Made by a program: the position numbers and the translations under genes
In this document: one piece after another, positions 23,695 to 33,363 of the stretch
How the letters are laid out: each line of letters opens with the position of its first letter
Numbering within the stretch: position 1 is the stretch's first letter
The notes under the pieces: model-generated
Told to the model about the DNA's origin: nothing
Seen by the model: the letters and a program-made list of their open reading frames with translations, nothing else
Database searches by the model: none
Origin: Clostridia bacterium
GTDB taxonomy: Bacteria; Bacillota; Clostridia; Oscillospirales; Acutalibacteraceae
Assembly: GCA_024404195.1 (NCBI GenBank)
Contig: JAKSQJ010000010.1
Span: forward strand, 1-35,243
Reading direction: 5' to 3'
DNA: 35,243 nucleotides

Positions 23695-24483
23695 ATGAAA
23701 AAACTAATAAAAGCACTTTCACTTGCAGTTGCATGCGTATTGTTTGTAACCTGTTTTGCAGGTTGCGGAAATGACAAAAAAGACGATAAAAAAACCGCAA
23801 AGAAAACCTTTATCGTTGCTACCGACAAGGGTTTCAGTCCTTTTGAATTTGAGGATTCAAAGGGAAATATCAAAGGTATTGATATGGACATTCTTAAAGC
23901 CGTTTCCGAAGACCAGGGCTTTACTTATGAACTTCACTACATCGGTTGGGACGCCGCCATTGCCGAATGTCAGGCAGGTCAGGCAGACGGTATGATTGCC
24001 GGCGCTTCAATTACCGATAAGAGAATAGAAGAAGGTTGGATTTTCTCCGACGGTTACTATGAAGCAACCCAAGGTATGGCAGTAGGCAAGGATTCAACCG
24101 TAAAATCCTTTGACGACTTAAAGGGTAAAAATGTTGTTGTTAAAAACGGCACCATGAGCGATACATACGCAACCGAGCTTTCAAAGAAATATAAGTTTAC
24201 CGTTGTTCGCGTTTCAACATCTCCCGATATGTATGCTCAGGTTCAGGGCGGTCAGGCCGCTGCCTGCTTTGATGATACACCTATCTTAAAGTATTCCATT
24301 AAGACGGGCGACCTTAAGATGAAGTATATTGACGGAACCGAGAACGAGCCGGCAAACTACGGCTTTGCAACCTTCAAGAAGGACGGTAAATCCGCCGAGC
24401 TTCTTAAACTCTTCAATGAGGGTCTTAAAAACATCAAAGCCAACGGAACTTACGACAGAATTATTAAAGATTATCTCGGATAA
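23695..24483 (+). CDS. Polar amino-acid ABC transporter substrate-binding lipoprotein
   Basis: A 262-residue lipoprotein with a signal peptide ending in the lipobox F-A-G-C (Cys near residue 23). A Lys/Asp tether and a type II periplasmic-binding-protein fold of family 3 (SBP_bac_3) follow. Ligand-site landmarks are G-F-S-P-F-E-F, G-I-D-M-D-I-L, W-D-A-A-I, and G-A-S-I-T-D-K-R with the Arg that grips the amino-acid carboxylate. Probably binds glutamine or another polar amino acid; exact specificity cannot be read. GGGAGGA ribosome-binding site. First gene of a three-gene importer operon with the permease and ATPase. Confidence 0.95.
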   Translation: MKKLIKALSLAVACVLFVTCFAGCGNDKKDDKKTAKKTFIVATDKGFSPFEFEDSKGNIKGIDMDILKAVSEDQGFTYELHYIGWDAAIAECQAGQADGMIAGASITDKRIEEGWIFSDGYYEATQGMAVGKDSTVKSFDDLKGKNVVVKNGTMSDTYATELSKKYKFTVVRVSTSPDMYAQVQGGQAAACFDDTPILKYSIKTGDLKMKYIDGTENEPANYGFATFKKDGKSAELLKLFNEGLKNIKANGTYDRIIKDYLG

Positions 24484-24568
24484 CCCTTTTAATATTTGAT
24501 ATTTTAATATGATTATTAAAGGCAGAGAAGATTTCTTCTTTGCCTTTATAAATGATAGGAAGAACTGT

Positions 24569-25267
24569 ATGAACCAAATTATTCAAGAATATGGCATTTT
24601 CCTTTTGGAAGCAATGGGGCAAACATTACTCCTTGCGCTTTTAGGACTGTTTTTCGGCTGTATAATCGGCGTATTTTTCGGTCTTTTAAGTGTTGTTGAC
24701 AACAAGGTATGTAATGTTATTTCTCTTATTTATGTTAATATTATCCGTGGCGTTCCCATGATAGTTTTAGCATTTTTCATCTATTTAGGCATACCCTATG
24801 CCGTTAATAATTCCGAGTGGTTTAAGGGTATTTTAAGCGAGCCGCTTGTTTTTACCGCTTTAACCGCCGGCTCAATTTGTCTTTCTCTTAACTGCGGCGC
24901 CTATATGGCGGAAATTATCCGTGCCGGTATAGAGGCGATTGACCCCGGACAAATGGAGGCGGCAAGAAGTCTCGGACTTCCCTATTGGAAATCTATGTTC
25001 AGGGTTGTTTTACCGCAGGCAATTAAAAATATGATACCGAGTATAGTAAACCAGTTTATTATCACCTTAAAGGATACCTCTATCCTTTCGGTAATCGGTT
25101 TTCCGGAGCTTGTTAACAAGGCGCAAAATGTTATCTCCATAACATTTAAGTCGTTTCAGGTTTGGATAATCGTCGGCATTATGTATTTGATTATTATTCT
25201 TGCCCTGCAGTTTGTTGCAAAAATGCTTGAAAGGAGACTTAACCGTGGCAGAAGACACTCCCATTAA
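24569..25267 (+). CDS. Polar amino-acid ABC transporter permease
   Basis: A 232-residue membrane protein of the HisM/GlnP type with about five helices. It has a clear coupling loop: [22 protein letters not shown], followed by [13 protein letters not shown] chose ATG 24569, preceded by AGGAAG, over the ATG at 24509. The latter lacks a ribosome-binding site and would add 20 charged residues in front of the normal start of the family. The coding region overlaps the ATPase gene by 23 bases. One permease gene means a homodimeric channel. Confidence 0.94.
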   Translation: MNQIIQEYGIFLLEAMGQTLLLALLGLFFGCIIGVFFGLLSVVDNKVCNVISLIYVNIIRGVPMIVLAFFIYLGIPYAVNNSEWFKGILSEPLVFTALTAGSICLSLNCGAYMAEIIRAGIEAIDPGQMEAARSLGLPYWKSMFRVVLPQAIKNMIPSIVNQFIITLKDTSILSVIGFPELVNKAQNVISITFKSFQVWIIVGIMYLIIILALQFVAKMLERRLNRGRRHSH

Positions 25268-25988
25268 AATTCACGTTGAAAATCTCCATAAATCATTCCA
25301 TAAAAACCATGTTTTAAGGGGTATTACGACCGATATAAAAGAGGGCGAGGTTGTGGTAATCATCGGTCCCTCGGGCGGCGGAAAAAGCACATTTCTTCGT
25401 TGTCTTAACCGTCTTGAAGACATTACAAAAGGCACCGTTATTGTTGACGGGTTTGATATTTCCTCAAAAAAGACCAATATGAATAAGGTCAGAGAAAATA
25501 TCGGTATGGTTTTCCAGCATTTTAATCTTTTTGCAAATCTTAATGTGCTTAGTAACCTTACATTAGCCCCGTTAGAGCTTAAAAAGGCAAACAAGGAAGA
25601 AGCCAAACAAGAAGCTATGAAAATGCTTGATATGGTAGGTCTCTCGGAAAAAGCGGAAAGTTATCCCCATGAGCTTTCGGGCGGACAAAGACAGCGTGTT
25701 GCCATTGCAAGAGCTTTATGTATGCACCCCGATATTATGCTGTTTGACGAACCGACAAGCGCCCTTGACCCCGAAATGGTCGGCGAAGTTCTTGCCGTTA
25801 TGAAAGACCTTGCAAAAAACGGTATGACAATGGTTATCGTTACTCATGAAATGGGCTTTGCAAGGGATGTTGCCGACAGAGTATTATTTATCGCCGACGG
25901 CGTAATAATGGAAGAAGGAACTCCCGAAGAAATATTCAATAATCCCAAAAACGAAAGAACAAAGGACTTCTTAAACGCAGTTCTTTGA
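25245..25988 (+). CDS. Polar amino-acid ABC transporter ATP-binding protein (GlnQ-like)
   Basis: A 247-residue ATPase: Walker [10 protein letters not shown] (41-49), Q-loop F-Q-H-F-N-L-F, signature L-S-G-G-Q-R-Q-R-V, Walker [13 protein letters not shown], switch T-H-E-M. The pattern is diagnostic of the GlnQ/HisP polar amino-acid group. I chose GTG 25245 because AAGGAG lies at 25230-25235; the longer frame to 25200 would overlap deep into the permease. The 23-base overlap with the permease suggests coupled translation. Confidence 0.95.
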   Translation: MAEDTPIKIHVENLHKSFHKNHVLRGITTDIKEGEVVVIIGPSGGGKSTFLRCLNRLEDITKGTVIVDGFDISSKKTNMNKVRENIGMVFQHFNLFANLNVLSNLTLAPLELKKANKEEAKQEAMKMLDMVGLSEKAESYPHELSGGQRQRVAIARALCMHPDIMLFDEPTSALDPEMVGEVLAVMKDLAKNGMTMVIVTHEMGFARDVADRVLFIADGVIMEEGTPEEIFNNPKNERTKDFLNAVL

Positions 25989-26013
25989 TAATTTCGCCGA
26001 TAAGGAACTTTTT

Positions 26014-26053
26014 GCACCTGTTTTGACTGTGTTCAAGACAGGTGTTTTTTTAT
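26014..26053 (+). terminator. Rho-independent terminator after the amino-acid ABC operon
   Basis: CACCTGT-x-TTGA and TCAA-x-ACAGGTG form the stem around a 6-base loop, followed by seven T residues; 25 bases after the ATPase stop. Confidence 0.9.
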
Positions 26054-26063
26054 TATTTATAAG

Positions 26064-26092
26064 TTGCATTTTTATATAAAGTTTGATATAAT
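26064..26092 (+). promoter_or_regulatory. Sigma-A promoter of the V/A-type ATPase operon
   Basis: TTGCAT (26064-26069), 17-base spacer, TATAAT (26087-26092); about 50 bases of leader before the subunit E start. Confidence 0.78.
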
Positions 26093-26148
26093 AGTTTTGA
26101 ATGTGGTTGCAAGATTTTTACCATATTTTAGAAAGGAAATATTTTGAT

Positions 26149-26709
26149 ATGGAACTTAAAATTGAAGACCTGGTTGAATCAATAAAAAAGGACGGTATTG
26201 ATACTGCCAACGCCAAAGCCGAAGAGATTATCAAGAACGCCGAAGAAAAGGCGGCGAAGATAATTGCCGACGCAAAAGCCGAGCAGGAAAAAATCAAGGA
26301 ACAATCCTCTATGGAGATTGAAACCCTTAAAGAAAGCGCAAGGGTCAGCACTCTTCAAGCGCAAAGAGATGCGGGTTTGCCTTTTGCAAGCGCAGTAAAG
26401 AATAAGTTTGAAAAAATCCTTGAAAAAGAATCCGGCGAGGCATTAAAGGGCGATAATCTTGCCGCTCTTATAAAGGCCGCTATGAACGGCGAAAACCCGA
26501 GCGACTATGTTGCGGAAATTTCTTCCGTTGCGGACGGTATTGAAGCAAAACTTGCAACCGAAATTAAGAACGGATTGGAAATAAAAATAAGTCCTTCTGT
26601 TAAAACGGGCTTTCGTTTAAGCGCAAAGGACGGCTCGGGATATTTTGACTGTTCAAACGAGGAAATAACAAAAATGCTTGAACCGTTCTTTTCCGAAATA
26701 AAGTTTTGA
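26149..26709 (+). CDS. V/A-type ATPase subunit E (peripheral stalk)
   Basis: A 186-residue protein. Residues 1-80 are a heptad-like Ala/Glu/Lys-rich coiled coil (A-E-E-I-I-K-N-A-E-E-K-A-A-K-I-I-A-D-A-K-type repeats), followed by a small globular C-terminal domain, the plan of the peripheral-stalk subunit E. It links the catalytic head to the membrane subunit I. I chose ATG 26149, preceded by AAAGGA, over ATG 26101, which is only about 3 bases past the predicted transcript start. First gene of a seven-gene operon in the order E, DUF2764, A, B, D, I, K. Coiled-coil proteins look alike, so the call leans on position. Confidence 0.88.
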   Translation: MELKIEDLVESIKKDGIDTANAKAEEIIKNAEEKAAKIIADAKAEQEKIKEQSSMEIETLKESARVSTLQAQRDAGLPFASAVKNKFEKILEKESGEALKGDNLAALIKAAMNGENPSDYVAEISSVADGIEAKLATEIKNGLEIKISPSVKTGFRLSAKDGSGYFDCSNEEITKMLEPFFSEIKF

Positions 26710-26721
26710 GGTTAAATAACT

Positions 26722-27246
26722 ATGGCTTCATATTTTTATTTAATGTCAAGCTTGCCGATGTTAAGAGTTTGCGAACAAATGCCGATTAAATATGAGCAGT
26801 TTTTGGATTACTGCAAAGGCAGTGTCAGCAAAAAAAGCTATAATATCTTAAAGGACTTAACCCCCGAAGCTGACGAAGGGCCTTTAATTAAAGAATGGTC
26901 GGGATTTTATAAAAAGTTCAAAAATGAGTTAAGTTATCAACGCTTAAAACGGCTTTCAAGACCTGCAAACCAAAACTTTGATAAGGACTTTGAGGCAACA
27001 AAAGCCATTTCGGCGGCTATGGCGGACTCTAACCCCCTAAACGCCGAAAAAACCTTGCTTTTGTTCTTATTTGATAAGCTTGATTCCTTGGTAGGCACAC
27101 ATACATTTGACGATTATGCGCTTTTCGGATATGCATTAAAGCTTAAACTTTTGGAAAGATATACTTCCTTTGACCAAAACAAAGGTAAACAGGAATTAAA
27201 GTTCATTCTTAAAACAATTGAAGAAAAGGTAGAAAAAGTAAACTGA
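26722..27246 (+). CDS. DUF2764-family V-ATPase-associated protein
   Basis: A 174-residue protein starting A-S-Y-F-Y-L-M-S-S-L-P-M-L, with later F-K-N-E-L-x-x-x-R and a charged helical C-terminus. This matches the DUF2764 proteins encoded as the second gene of V-ATPase operons in chlamydiae, spirochaetes and Bacteroidetes. It sits 12 bases after E and 28 before A. The usual subunit C, F and G genes of the Enterococcus/Thermus operons are absent, so this protein may take over part of the central-stalk/rotor-socket role of C or F. That role is inference; no catalytic motif is visible. Family assignment is from sequence resemblance and position. Confidence 0.8.
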   Translation: MASYFYLMSSLPMLRVCEQMPIKYEQFLDYCKGSVSKKSYNILKDLTPEADEGPLIKEWSGFYKKFKNELSYQRLKRLSRPANQNFDKDFEATKAISAAMADSNPLNAEKTLLLFLFDKLDSLVGTHTFDDYALFGYALKLKLLERYTSFDQNKGKQELKFILKTIEEKVEKVN

Positions 27247-27274
27247 TAATTTCTTTTTAAGTAGGAGAAAGAAA

Positions 27275-29008
27275 ATGGATAATTTGATAACCGGAGTTGT
27301 AACCGGAGTAAACGGCAACCTTGTTTTCGTTAAAGTTGACGGCTCAATTAAGAAAAACGAGGTTGGCTATATTCTGGTTGACAACAAAAAATTAAAGGGC
27401 GAAATAATAAGGGTAAATAACGGCGTCGCAAGTATGCAGATTTACGAGATGACCGAGGGTATCAAGGTCGGCGACAAGGCGGAATTTACCGGAGAACTTA
27501 TGAGTGTTAAATTAGGTCCGGGACTTTTGTCAAAGGTTTTTGACGGCCTTCAAAACCCTCTGCCCGAGCTTGCCGAACAATGCGGCTTCTTCCTTGAAAG
27601 AGGTGTTTATTTAGACCCGATACCGAATAAGGACTGGGAATTTACCCCTTGCGTATCCGTCGGCGATACCGTTCGCATTGCCGATGCGGTCGGAACAGTT
27701 CCCGAGGGAATGTTTAATCACAGAATAATGGTTCCTTTCGGACTTGAAGATACCGAATGGACGGTAGAAAAAATTGCCGAAAAGGGTGTTTATAATGTTA
27801 ATGACACCGTAGCCGTTATAAAAGACGAAAAGGGAAATACCGAAAATCTTACAATGGTATTTTCATGGCCTATCAAAAAGGCAATTTCCTGCTATGATAA
27901 GCGCCTTCGCCCCGATGAGCCGCTTATTACGAAAATTCGTTGTATTGATACATTTTTGCCCGTTGCAAAGGGCGGAACATTCTGCGTTCCGGGACCGTTC
28001 GGCGCAGGTAAAACAGTTCTTCAACACATGGAAGCAAAAAATGCCGATGTTGATATAGTTATCGTTGCCGCTTGCGGCGAGCGTGCCGGCGAGGTTGTTG
28101 AAATTCTTAAAGAATTCCCCGAGCTTAACGACCCGAGGACAGGCCGTTCTTTAATGCAAAGAACAATTATTATTTGTAATACATCATCAATGCCTGTCGC
28201 CTCACGAGAAGCTTCGGTTTATACGGGTATTACACTTGCCGAATATTACAGACAAATGGGACTTAATGTTTTAATGCTTGCCGACTCTACATCCCGTTGG
28301 GCTCAAGCCATGCGTGAAATGAGCGGCCGTCTTGAAGAAATCCCCGGCGAAGAAGCATTTCCGGCATATCTTGAGTCGGTTATCGCCTCTTTCTATGAAA
28401 GAGCCGGTAAGGTAAAGCTTAAATCGGGAGAAATCGCCTCGGTTACCATAGGCGGAACGGTTTCTCCTGCCGGCGGTAACTTTGAAGAGCCGGTTACTCA
28501 GGCAACCTTAAAGGTTGTCGGCGCTTTCCACGGTCTTTCCCGTGAGCGTTCCGATGCGAGAAAATACCCCGCCATTCATCCTATTGATTCCTGGTCTAAA
28601 TACGAGGGTATTATAGATATGGATAAGGTAAATAAGGCAAGAGAATATCTGATAAGAAGCACCGAAATAAACCAGATGATGATGGTTGTCGGCGAGGAAG
28701 GCACATCAAACGAGGACTATATAGTTTACCAAAAGGGTGAACTTTTGGATGCGGTTTATTTACAGCAAAACTCCTTTGACCCGATTGATGCCTCCTGCGG
28801 TATTGACCGTCAAAAATATGTTTTCGGTCTGCTTTATACGATACTTACCGAAAATTATTCGTTTACTTCAAAGCGAGATATCCGTCTTTTCTTCAACCAG
28901 TTAAGGCAGGAGCTTCTTGACTGGCATACAACCGCTTTTGATACCCCCGAATTTTATAATCAAGAGCAGGTTATAAAAGATTTCTATAAAAAAAGTGTTG
29001 TTAAGTAA
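27275..29008 (+). CDS. V/A-type ATPase catalytic subunit A
   Basis: A 577-residue catalytic subunit, normal length. Order: N-terminal beta-barrel, the subunit-A-specific bulge domain (about residues 110-200), then the nucleotide-binding domain with P-loop G-P-F-G-A-G-K-T (240-247), G-E-R-A-G-E-V and the [12 protein letters not shown] block, and a helical C-terminus. Three copies with three B subunits form the head that hydrolyses or makes ATP. AGGAGA ribosome-binding site. Third gene of the operon. Confidence 0.97.
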   Translation: MDNLITGVVTGVNGNLVFVKVDGSIKKNEVGYILVDNKKLKGEIIRVNNGVASMQIYEMTEGIKVGDKAEFTGELMSVKLGPGLLSKVFDGLQNPLPELAEQCGFFLERGVYLDPIPNKDWEFTPCVSVGDTVRIADAVGTVPEGMFNHRIMVPFGLEDTEWTVEKIAEKGVYNVNDTVAVIKDEKGNTENLTMVFSWPIKKAISCYDKRLRPDEPLITKIRCIDTFLPVAKGGTFCVPGPFGAGKTVLQHMEAKNADVDIVIVAACGERAGEVVEILKEFPELNDPRTGRSLMQRTIIICNTSSMPVASREASVYTGITLAEYYRQMGLNVLMLADSTSRWAQAMREMSGRLEEIPGEEAFPAYLESVIASFYERAGKVKLKSGEIASVTIGGTVSPAGGNFEEPVTQATLKVVGAFHGLSRERSDARKYPAIHPIDSWSKYEGIIDMDKVNKAREYLIRSTEINQMMMVVGEEGTSNEDYIVYQKGELLDAVYLQQNSFDPIDASCGIDRQKYVFGLLYTILTENYSFTSKRDIRLFFNQLRQELLDWHTTAFDTPEFYNQEQVIKDFYKKSVVK

Positions 29009-29022
29009 GGAGGTGCCCTAAA

Positions 29023-30309
29023 ATGCAAAAGATTTACACAAAGATTGAATCCATTGTCGGAAATGTTGTTGTTGTCAAGGCAGAAGGTGCAAGAAACGGC
29101 GACCTTGCCATGGTTGGCAAAAGCTTTGCAAATGTTATAAAGCTTGATAAAGACCTCGTTTATTTGCAGGTTTTCTCGGGAACGCAGGGCATTTCCACAA
29201 CCGATTCGGTAAAATTTCTCAATAAGCCGATGATGGTTTCTTATTCCGATAAGCTTTTAGGCAGAGTATTTAACGGTGCGGGTGTTCCCCGTGATAAAGG
29301 ACCGGAGCTTTCCGATAATATGATAGGAATAGGCGGTCCCTCGGCTAACCCTGCCAAAAGAATAGTGCCTAAAACAATGATAAGAACGGGTATTCCGATG
29401 ATTGATATGTTTAATACCCTTGTTGAAAGCCAAAAGCTTCCCATCTTTTCTGTTTCGGGCGAGCCGTATAACGAGCTTCTTGCAAGAATTGCCATGCAGG
29501 CAGAGGTTGATATCATCGTTTTGGGCGGTATGGGTCTTAAACACGATGACTATTTATTCTTTAAGGAAACTCTTGAAAAAAGCGGTGCCATGGGTCATAC
29601 CGTTATGTTTGTTCATACGGCGTCCGACCCTACCGTTGAATGCACGCTTGTTCCCGATATGTCATTGGCGGTTGCGGAAAAATTTGCTCTTGACGGCAAA
29701 AAGGTGCTTGTTCTTTTAACCGATATGACTAACTATGCCGATGCTCAAAAGGAAACGGCAATAACGATGGAGCAGGTTCCCTCAAACCGAGGTTACCCCG
29801 GCGATTTATACAGCTGTCTTGCCTCCCGTTATGAAAAGGCGGTTGCCTTTGAGGGCTCGGGCTCTATAACCATTCTTTCGGTTACAACAATGCCCGGCGA
29901 TGATGTTACCCACCCCGTTCCCGATAACACGGGTTACATCACCGAGGGTCAGTATTACCTTAAAAACGGCAGAATTGAGCCGTTCGGCTCCCTTTCACGA
30001 CTCAAACAGAATGTTAATAAGGACACCCGTGATGACCACCGTGCCTTAATGGACGGTATGATTAAGCTTTACAGTTCCTATAACGAAAGCTTGGAGAAAA
30101 AGTCAATGGGCTTTATGATGAGCGAATGGGACGAAAAGCTCTTAAAATACGGTGAACTTTTTGAAACAAAGCTTATGGACCTATCGGTTAATATAAGCTT
30201 GGAGGAAGCCCTTGATTTAGGTTGGGAGATATTGGCAGAATGCTTTGAGCCCAACGAAACGGGACTTAAAACAAATCTAATTTCGGAAAGATGGCCTAAT
30301 AAGGCATAA
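29023..30309 (+). CDS. V/A-type ATPase subunit B (non-catalytic head subunit)
   Basis: A 428-residue head subunit. It has the same fold as A but lacks a P-loop; the corresponding region reads [11 protein letters not shown], as expected for B. Further conserved phrases are [24 protein letters not shown] and the Arg-finger neighbourhood G-S-G-S-I-T-I-L. It completes the A3B3 hexamer. It starts 14 bases after A with a strong AAGGAGGTG ribosome-binding site. A little shorter than the 450-460 residues common in Enterococcus-type B subunits. Confidence 0.96.
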   Translation: MQKIYTKIESIVGNVVVVKAEGARNGDLAMVGKSFANVIKLDKDLVYLQVFSGTQGISTTDSVKFLNKPMMVSYSDKLLGRVFNGAGVPRDKGPELSDNMIGIGGPSANPAKRIVPKTMIRTGIPMIDMFNTLVESQKLPIFSVSGEPYNELLARIAMQAEVDIIVLGGMGLKHDDYLFFKETLEKSGAMGHTVMFVHTASDPTVECTLVPDMSLAVAEKFALDGKKVLVLLTDMTNYADAQKETAITMEQVPSNRGYPGDLYSCLASRYEKAVAFEGSGSITILSVTTMPGDDVTHPVPDNTGYITEGQYYLKNGRIEPFGSLSRLKQNVNKDTRDDHRALMDGMIKLYSSYNESLEKKSMGFMMSEWDEKLLKYGELFETKLMDLSVNISLEEALDLGWEILAECFEPNETGLKTNLISERWPNKA

Positions 30310-30321
30310 GGGTAAAAAAAT

Positions 30322-30939
30322 ATGGCATCTGTTAAACTTACAAAGAATGAGTTAAAGGTGCAAAAGGACAAACTTAAAAGATTTGAGCGTTATCTTCCGA
30401 CCCTTGAGCTTAAAAAGCAACAGCTTCAAACCGTTATGATGAAAATAACGGTTGAGCTTGAGGAAAAGGAAAAGGAGCTTTCCAATATGGTTGACGGCCT
30501 TGATTCATGGGTTGCCGTCTTTGCGGAAAACAAAATCTTTGAGGAAGATAAAAAGCTCCAAAATCTTGTCAACCCCCAAAATGTTGTCTGCACGGAGGAT
30601 AACATCGCAGGTGTTACGGTCCCTGTCTTTAAGGAACTGTCCTTTGAAGAGATTGATTACGATATTTCAGAGTATCCGCTATGGGTTGATGAAGCCATAT
30701 TCAGATTAAGGGATATCGCAAAGCTCAATATGCTCCTTAGAACTCTTCGTGTTCAAAATGAATTGCTTGGCAAGGAGCTTCGGTTTACCTCTCAGCGAGT
30801 AAATTTGTTTGAAAAGGTAAAAATTCCCGAAGCAAAAGAAAATATCCGTCAAATCGGTATTTACATCGGCGACCAGCAGACAAGTGCGGTAGTCCGTGGT
30901 AAAATTGCCAAACGCAAAAGGCAGGAGGCGAGTGTATGA
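30322..30939 (+). CDS. V/A-type ATPase subunit D (central rotor shaft)
   Basis: A 205-residue protein made of two long charged helices: N-terminal V-K-L-T-K-N-E-L-K-V-Q-K-D-K-L-K-R-F-E-R-Y and C-terminal R-V-N-L-F-E-K-V-K-I-P. The latter resembles the R-V-N-A-L-E-x-x-x-I-P motif of subunit D (gamma-like shaft). It turns inside the A3B3 head and couples to the rotor ring. Its stop overlaps the subunit I start (30936-30939). The middle insert (about residues 60-115) is the region that contacts F in other enzymes; with no F gene here that contact is unclear. Confidence 0.92.
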   Translation: MASVKLTKNELKVQKDKLKRFERYLPTLELKKQQLQTVMMKITVELEEKEKELSNMVDGLDSWVAVFAENKIFEEDKKLQNLVNPQNVVCTEDNIAGVTVPVFKELSFEEIDYDISEYPLWVDEAIFRLRDIAKLNMLLRTLRVQNELLGKELRFTSQRVNLFEKVKIPEAKENIRQIGIYIGDQQTSAVVRGKIAKRKRQEASV

Positions 30940-32765
30940 TTGAAAAAATGAATCTGACATACATCGTTGCCGCCGAGTCAAAGAAAAATGAAATGATTAC
31001 CGCCCTTAGAGATTTGGGAGTTGTTCATATAAGCGAAAAGAACAGTCCCGACGAGCGGTTATCACAAAGGTTTAATTTGCTTCAAAAACTTTCTTTAGAG
31101 CTCAAAGATTACTGCCCTAAAGATTATACCGCTTCAGAGATTATGGGCTTTGACGAATTTGAAGAAATGTTTGAGAAAACCAAAAAAGCTCTTGATAAAA
31201 AAGCTGTTTTGCTTGAAACCAAAAATCAAAAGCTTTTGGAGCTTGAAAAACTGCGGCCTTGGGGGAATTTTTCTCCGAACGATATAAGAAAGCTCTCCTT
31301 AAAGGGTTATGATTTTAATTTTTATAAGCTTGATAAGAATGAATATAAAAAGCTCGTAAATAACGAGAATGTTAAGTTTGTAAATCTTGCGGAAATTGAC
31401 AAGATGAAAACCGTTGCGGTTTTGGGAACTCTTCCGAATGATATTTTTGCCATTCCCTTCCCTCTTCCCGAAAAGGGAATAAGCGAATTACAAACGGAAA
31501 TTGATACCATTGATGCAGAGCTTTCCTCTATTGAAGAATTGCTTAAATTTTCGGCTATGCAGCTTGAAAGTTATAAGGCGCAAATATTAAAAGCCCAAAA
31601 CGATGCGGAATATTCTTCGGTCCGCAATACAGTTACAACCGATTCGGGACTTGTTTGGCTTAAAGGGTATATTCCGATAAGCGAAACCGAAAAATTCGTC
31701 TCCTGCGCAAAGGGAAACGGCTGGGCTTACCAATATGAAACGGTTGAAACCGACGACGGACTTGTTCCGACAAAGGTTAAATACAATAAGCTGACCGCTT
31801 TAATGCAACCCGTATTTGATATTTTGGGAACTGTTCCCGGTTACGGCGAATATGATATTTCGTTTTGGTTTTTATCGTTCTTCACGCTTTTCTTTGCAAT
31901 GATAATAGGCGATGCGGGTTACGGCGTTTTATTCCTTATCGGCGCTATAATTTTAACCGTCAAAATGAAAAAATGGACAAATGCGACACTTCTACTAACG
32001 GTTTTATCCATCGGCACAATAGTTTGGGGCTCACTTACCGGAACATGGTTCGGTATTGAAGCGGCTATGAAGGTTCCCTTCTTAAAGGCGCTTGTCATAC
32101 CAAACTTTGCAAACTATCCTTCTTATTTCGGGGTTGACTCCTCTGCCGCTCAAAACAGTGTTATGAAATTCTGTTTCAGTATCGGCGTTATTCAGCTTGC
32201 CCTTGCTTGTCTTATGAATATAAGGCGGAAAATAGTAACCAAGGATTTAAGCTTAATTGCCGATGTCGGCTGGCTGTTATCCATTTGCGCTTTATATTTT
32301 ATGGTGCTTGTTTTGGTAATAAATCAAAAGGCAAATTTAGTTATTATCGGTGTCATCGTCGGTATCGGCTTCCTGCTTGTTTCATTATTCGGCGGAATGT
32401 CGCCCGATAAAACATTTATTGAGGGTCTTAAATCGGGACTTGCCGATATGTTTACGGTATTTCTCAATACAATAAGCGCTTTCGGTAATGTTATGAGTTA
32501 TATACGGCTTTTTGCGGTTGGTATGGCATCTCTTGCCATTGCCCAAAGCTTTAACAATATGTCCTCCGGTTTCAGCGGAGCGCTTGTTATCGTAGGTGCC
32601 GTTATCGCAATACTCGGACATATAATCAATATCGTTATGGGCTTTTTGTCGGTCGTAGTGCACGGTGTCCGACTTAATTTGCTTGAATTTTCCGGTCAGC
32701 TCGGTATGGAATGGTCGGGAACGGCTTATGAGCCCTTCAAAAAATCAGATAAAATAAAGAAATAA
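30936..32765 (+). CDS. V/A-type ATPase subunit I (membrane stator, a-subunit)
   Basis: A 609-residue stator subunit. Residues 1-300 are a soluble coiled-coil domain that binds the E stalk. Residues about 315-600 hold about seven to eight membrane helices. The ion half-channel helix reads F-G-N-V-M-S-Y-I-R-L-F-A-V-G-M-A, with the essential Arg at residue 524. The G-D-A-G-Y-G segment (near 326) is a family landmark. It starts inside the D stop (ATGA overlap). Length is at the short end for subunit I, similar to chlamydial and spirochaete forms. Confidence 0.94.
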   Translation: MIEKMNLTYIVAAESKKNEMITALRDLGVVHISEKNSPDERLSQRFNLLQKLSLELKDYCPKDYTASEIMGFDEFEEMFEKTKKALDKKAVLLETKNQKLLELEKLRPWGNFSPNDIRKLSLKGYDFNFYKLDKNEYKKLVNNENVKFVNLAEIDKMKTVAVLGTLPNDIFAIPFPLPEKGISELQTEIDTIDAELSSIEELLKFSAMQLESYKAQILKAQNDAEYSSVRNTVTTDSGLVWLKGYIPISETEKFVSCAKGNGWAYQYETVETDDGLVPTKVKYNKLTALMQPVFDILGTVPGYGEYDISFWFLSFFTLFFAMIIGDAGYGVLFLIGAIILTVKMKKWTNATLLLTVLSIGTIVWGSLTGTWFGIEAAMKVPFLKALVIPNFANYPSYFGVDSSAAQNSVMKFCFSIGVIQLALACLMNIRRKIVTKDLSLIADVGWLLSICALYFMVLVLVINQKANLVIIGVIVGIGFLLVSLFGGMSPDKTFIEGLKSGLADMFTVFLNTISAFGNVMSYIRLFAVGMASLAIAQSFNNMSSGFSGALVIVGAVIAILGHIINIVMGFLSVVVHGVRLNLLEFSGQLGMEWSGTAYEPFKKSDKIKK

Positions 32766-32788
32766 TATAATCAAAGGAGAAAATAATT

Positions 32789-33223
32789 ATGAACATTCAA
32801 ACAATCGGTATGGCTTGTGCCTTGGGACTTTCGGCAATCGGTTCGGCTTTCGGTGCCGGATATGCCGCTATGGCTTCTGTCGGAGCTTGGAAAAAGTGTT
32901 ACGCAAACGGTAAACCCGCATCATTCCTGATGGTTGCATTTTCGGGCGCTCCCCTTACCCAGACAATCTACGGCTTCCTTCTTATGAACTTTATCCGCTC
33001 GGCTTTTGAGGGCGGAGCAAGCGCTATGCTTTGTATGGCTGTCGGCATTTTTGCAGGTATTGCAATAGGTCTTTCGGCTTTGTTCCAGGGTAAAGTTGCC
33101 GCCGCTGCTGCCGATGCATTAGGCGAAACGGGCAAGGGCGCCGCAAACTACTTTATCGTAATCGGTATCGTTGAAACCGTTGCGCTTTTCACCCTCGTAT
33201 TCAGTTTGCTTCTTTTACAGTAA
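32789..33223 (+). CDS. V/A-type ATPase proteolipid subunit K (rotor ring)
   Basis: A 144-residue, four-helix, two-hairpin proteolipid like the 16-kDa NtpK. The residues that bind Na+ in the Enterococcus hirae ring all have counterparts: Thr57, Gln58 and Tyr61 in helix 2 (L-T-Q-T-I-Y-G-F), Gln100 in helix 3 (F-Q-G-K-V-A-A-A), and Glu129 in helix 4 (I-V-E-T). Only helix 4 carries the acidic residue, as in other V-type rings. Na+ coupling is therefore likely but inferred. AAGGAG ribosome-binding site; last gene of the operon, followed by a terminator. Confidence 0.95.
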   Translation: MNIQTIGMACALGLSAIGSAFGAGYAAMASVGAWKKCYANGKPASFLMVAFSGAPLTQTIYGFLLMNFIRSAFEGGASAMLCMAVGIFAGIAIGLSALFQGKVAAAAADALGETGKGAANYFIVIGIVETVALFTLVFSLLLLQ

Positions 33224-33236
33224 AAAACATAACTTT

Positions 33237-33276
33237 AAGACCGTTTGGGGAAATAATCTCAAACGGTCTTTTTTTG
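33237..33276 (+). terminator. Rho-independent terminator of the V/A-type ATPase operon
   Basis: AAGACCGTTTG and CAAACGGTCTT form an 11-bp stem followed by TTTTT, 14 bases after the subunit K stop. Confidence 0.93.
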
Positions 33277-33295
33277 CGGTTTTACTTAAATTCAT

Positions 33296-33324
33296 TTGAC
33301 AATATTTGCGTTAAATGATATTAT
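33296..33324 (+). promoter_or_regulatory. Sigma-A promoter of the symporter gene
   Basis: TTGACA (33296-33301), 17-base spacer, TATTAT (33319-33324). The transcript would begin near 33331, so the leader is only about 30 bases. Confidence 0.82.
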
Positions 33325-33363
33325 TATTCAGTAGTATATTCATTTATGTATGGGGGAAATGAT

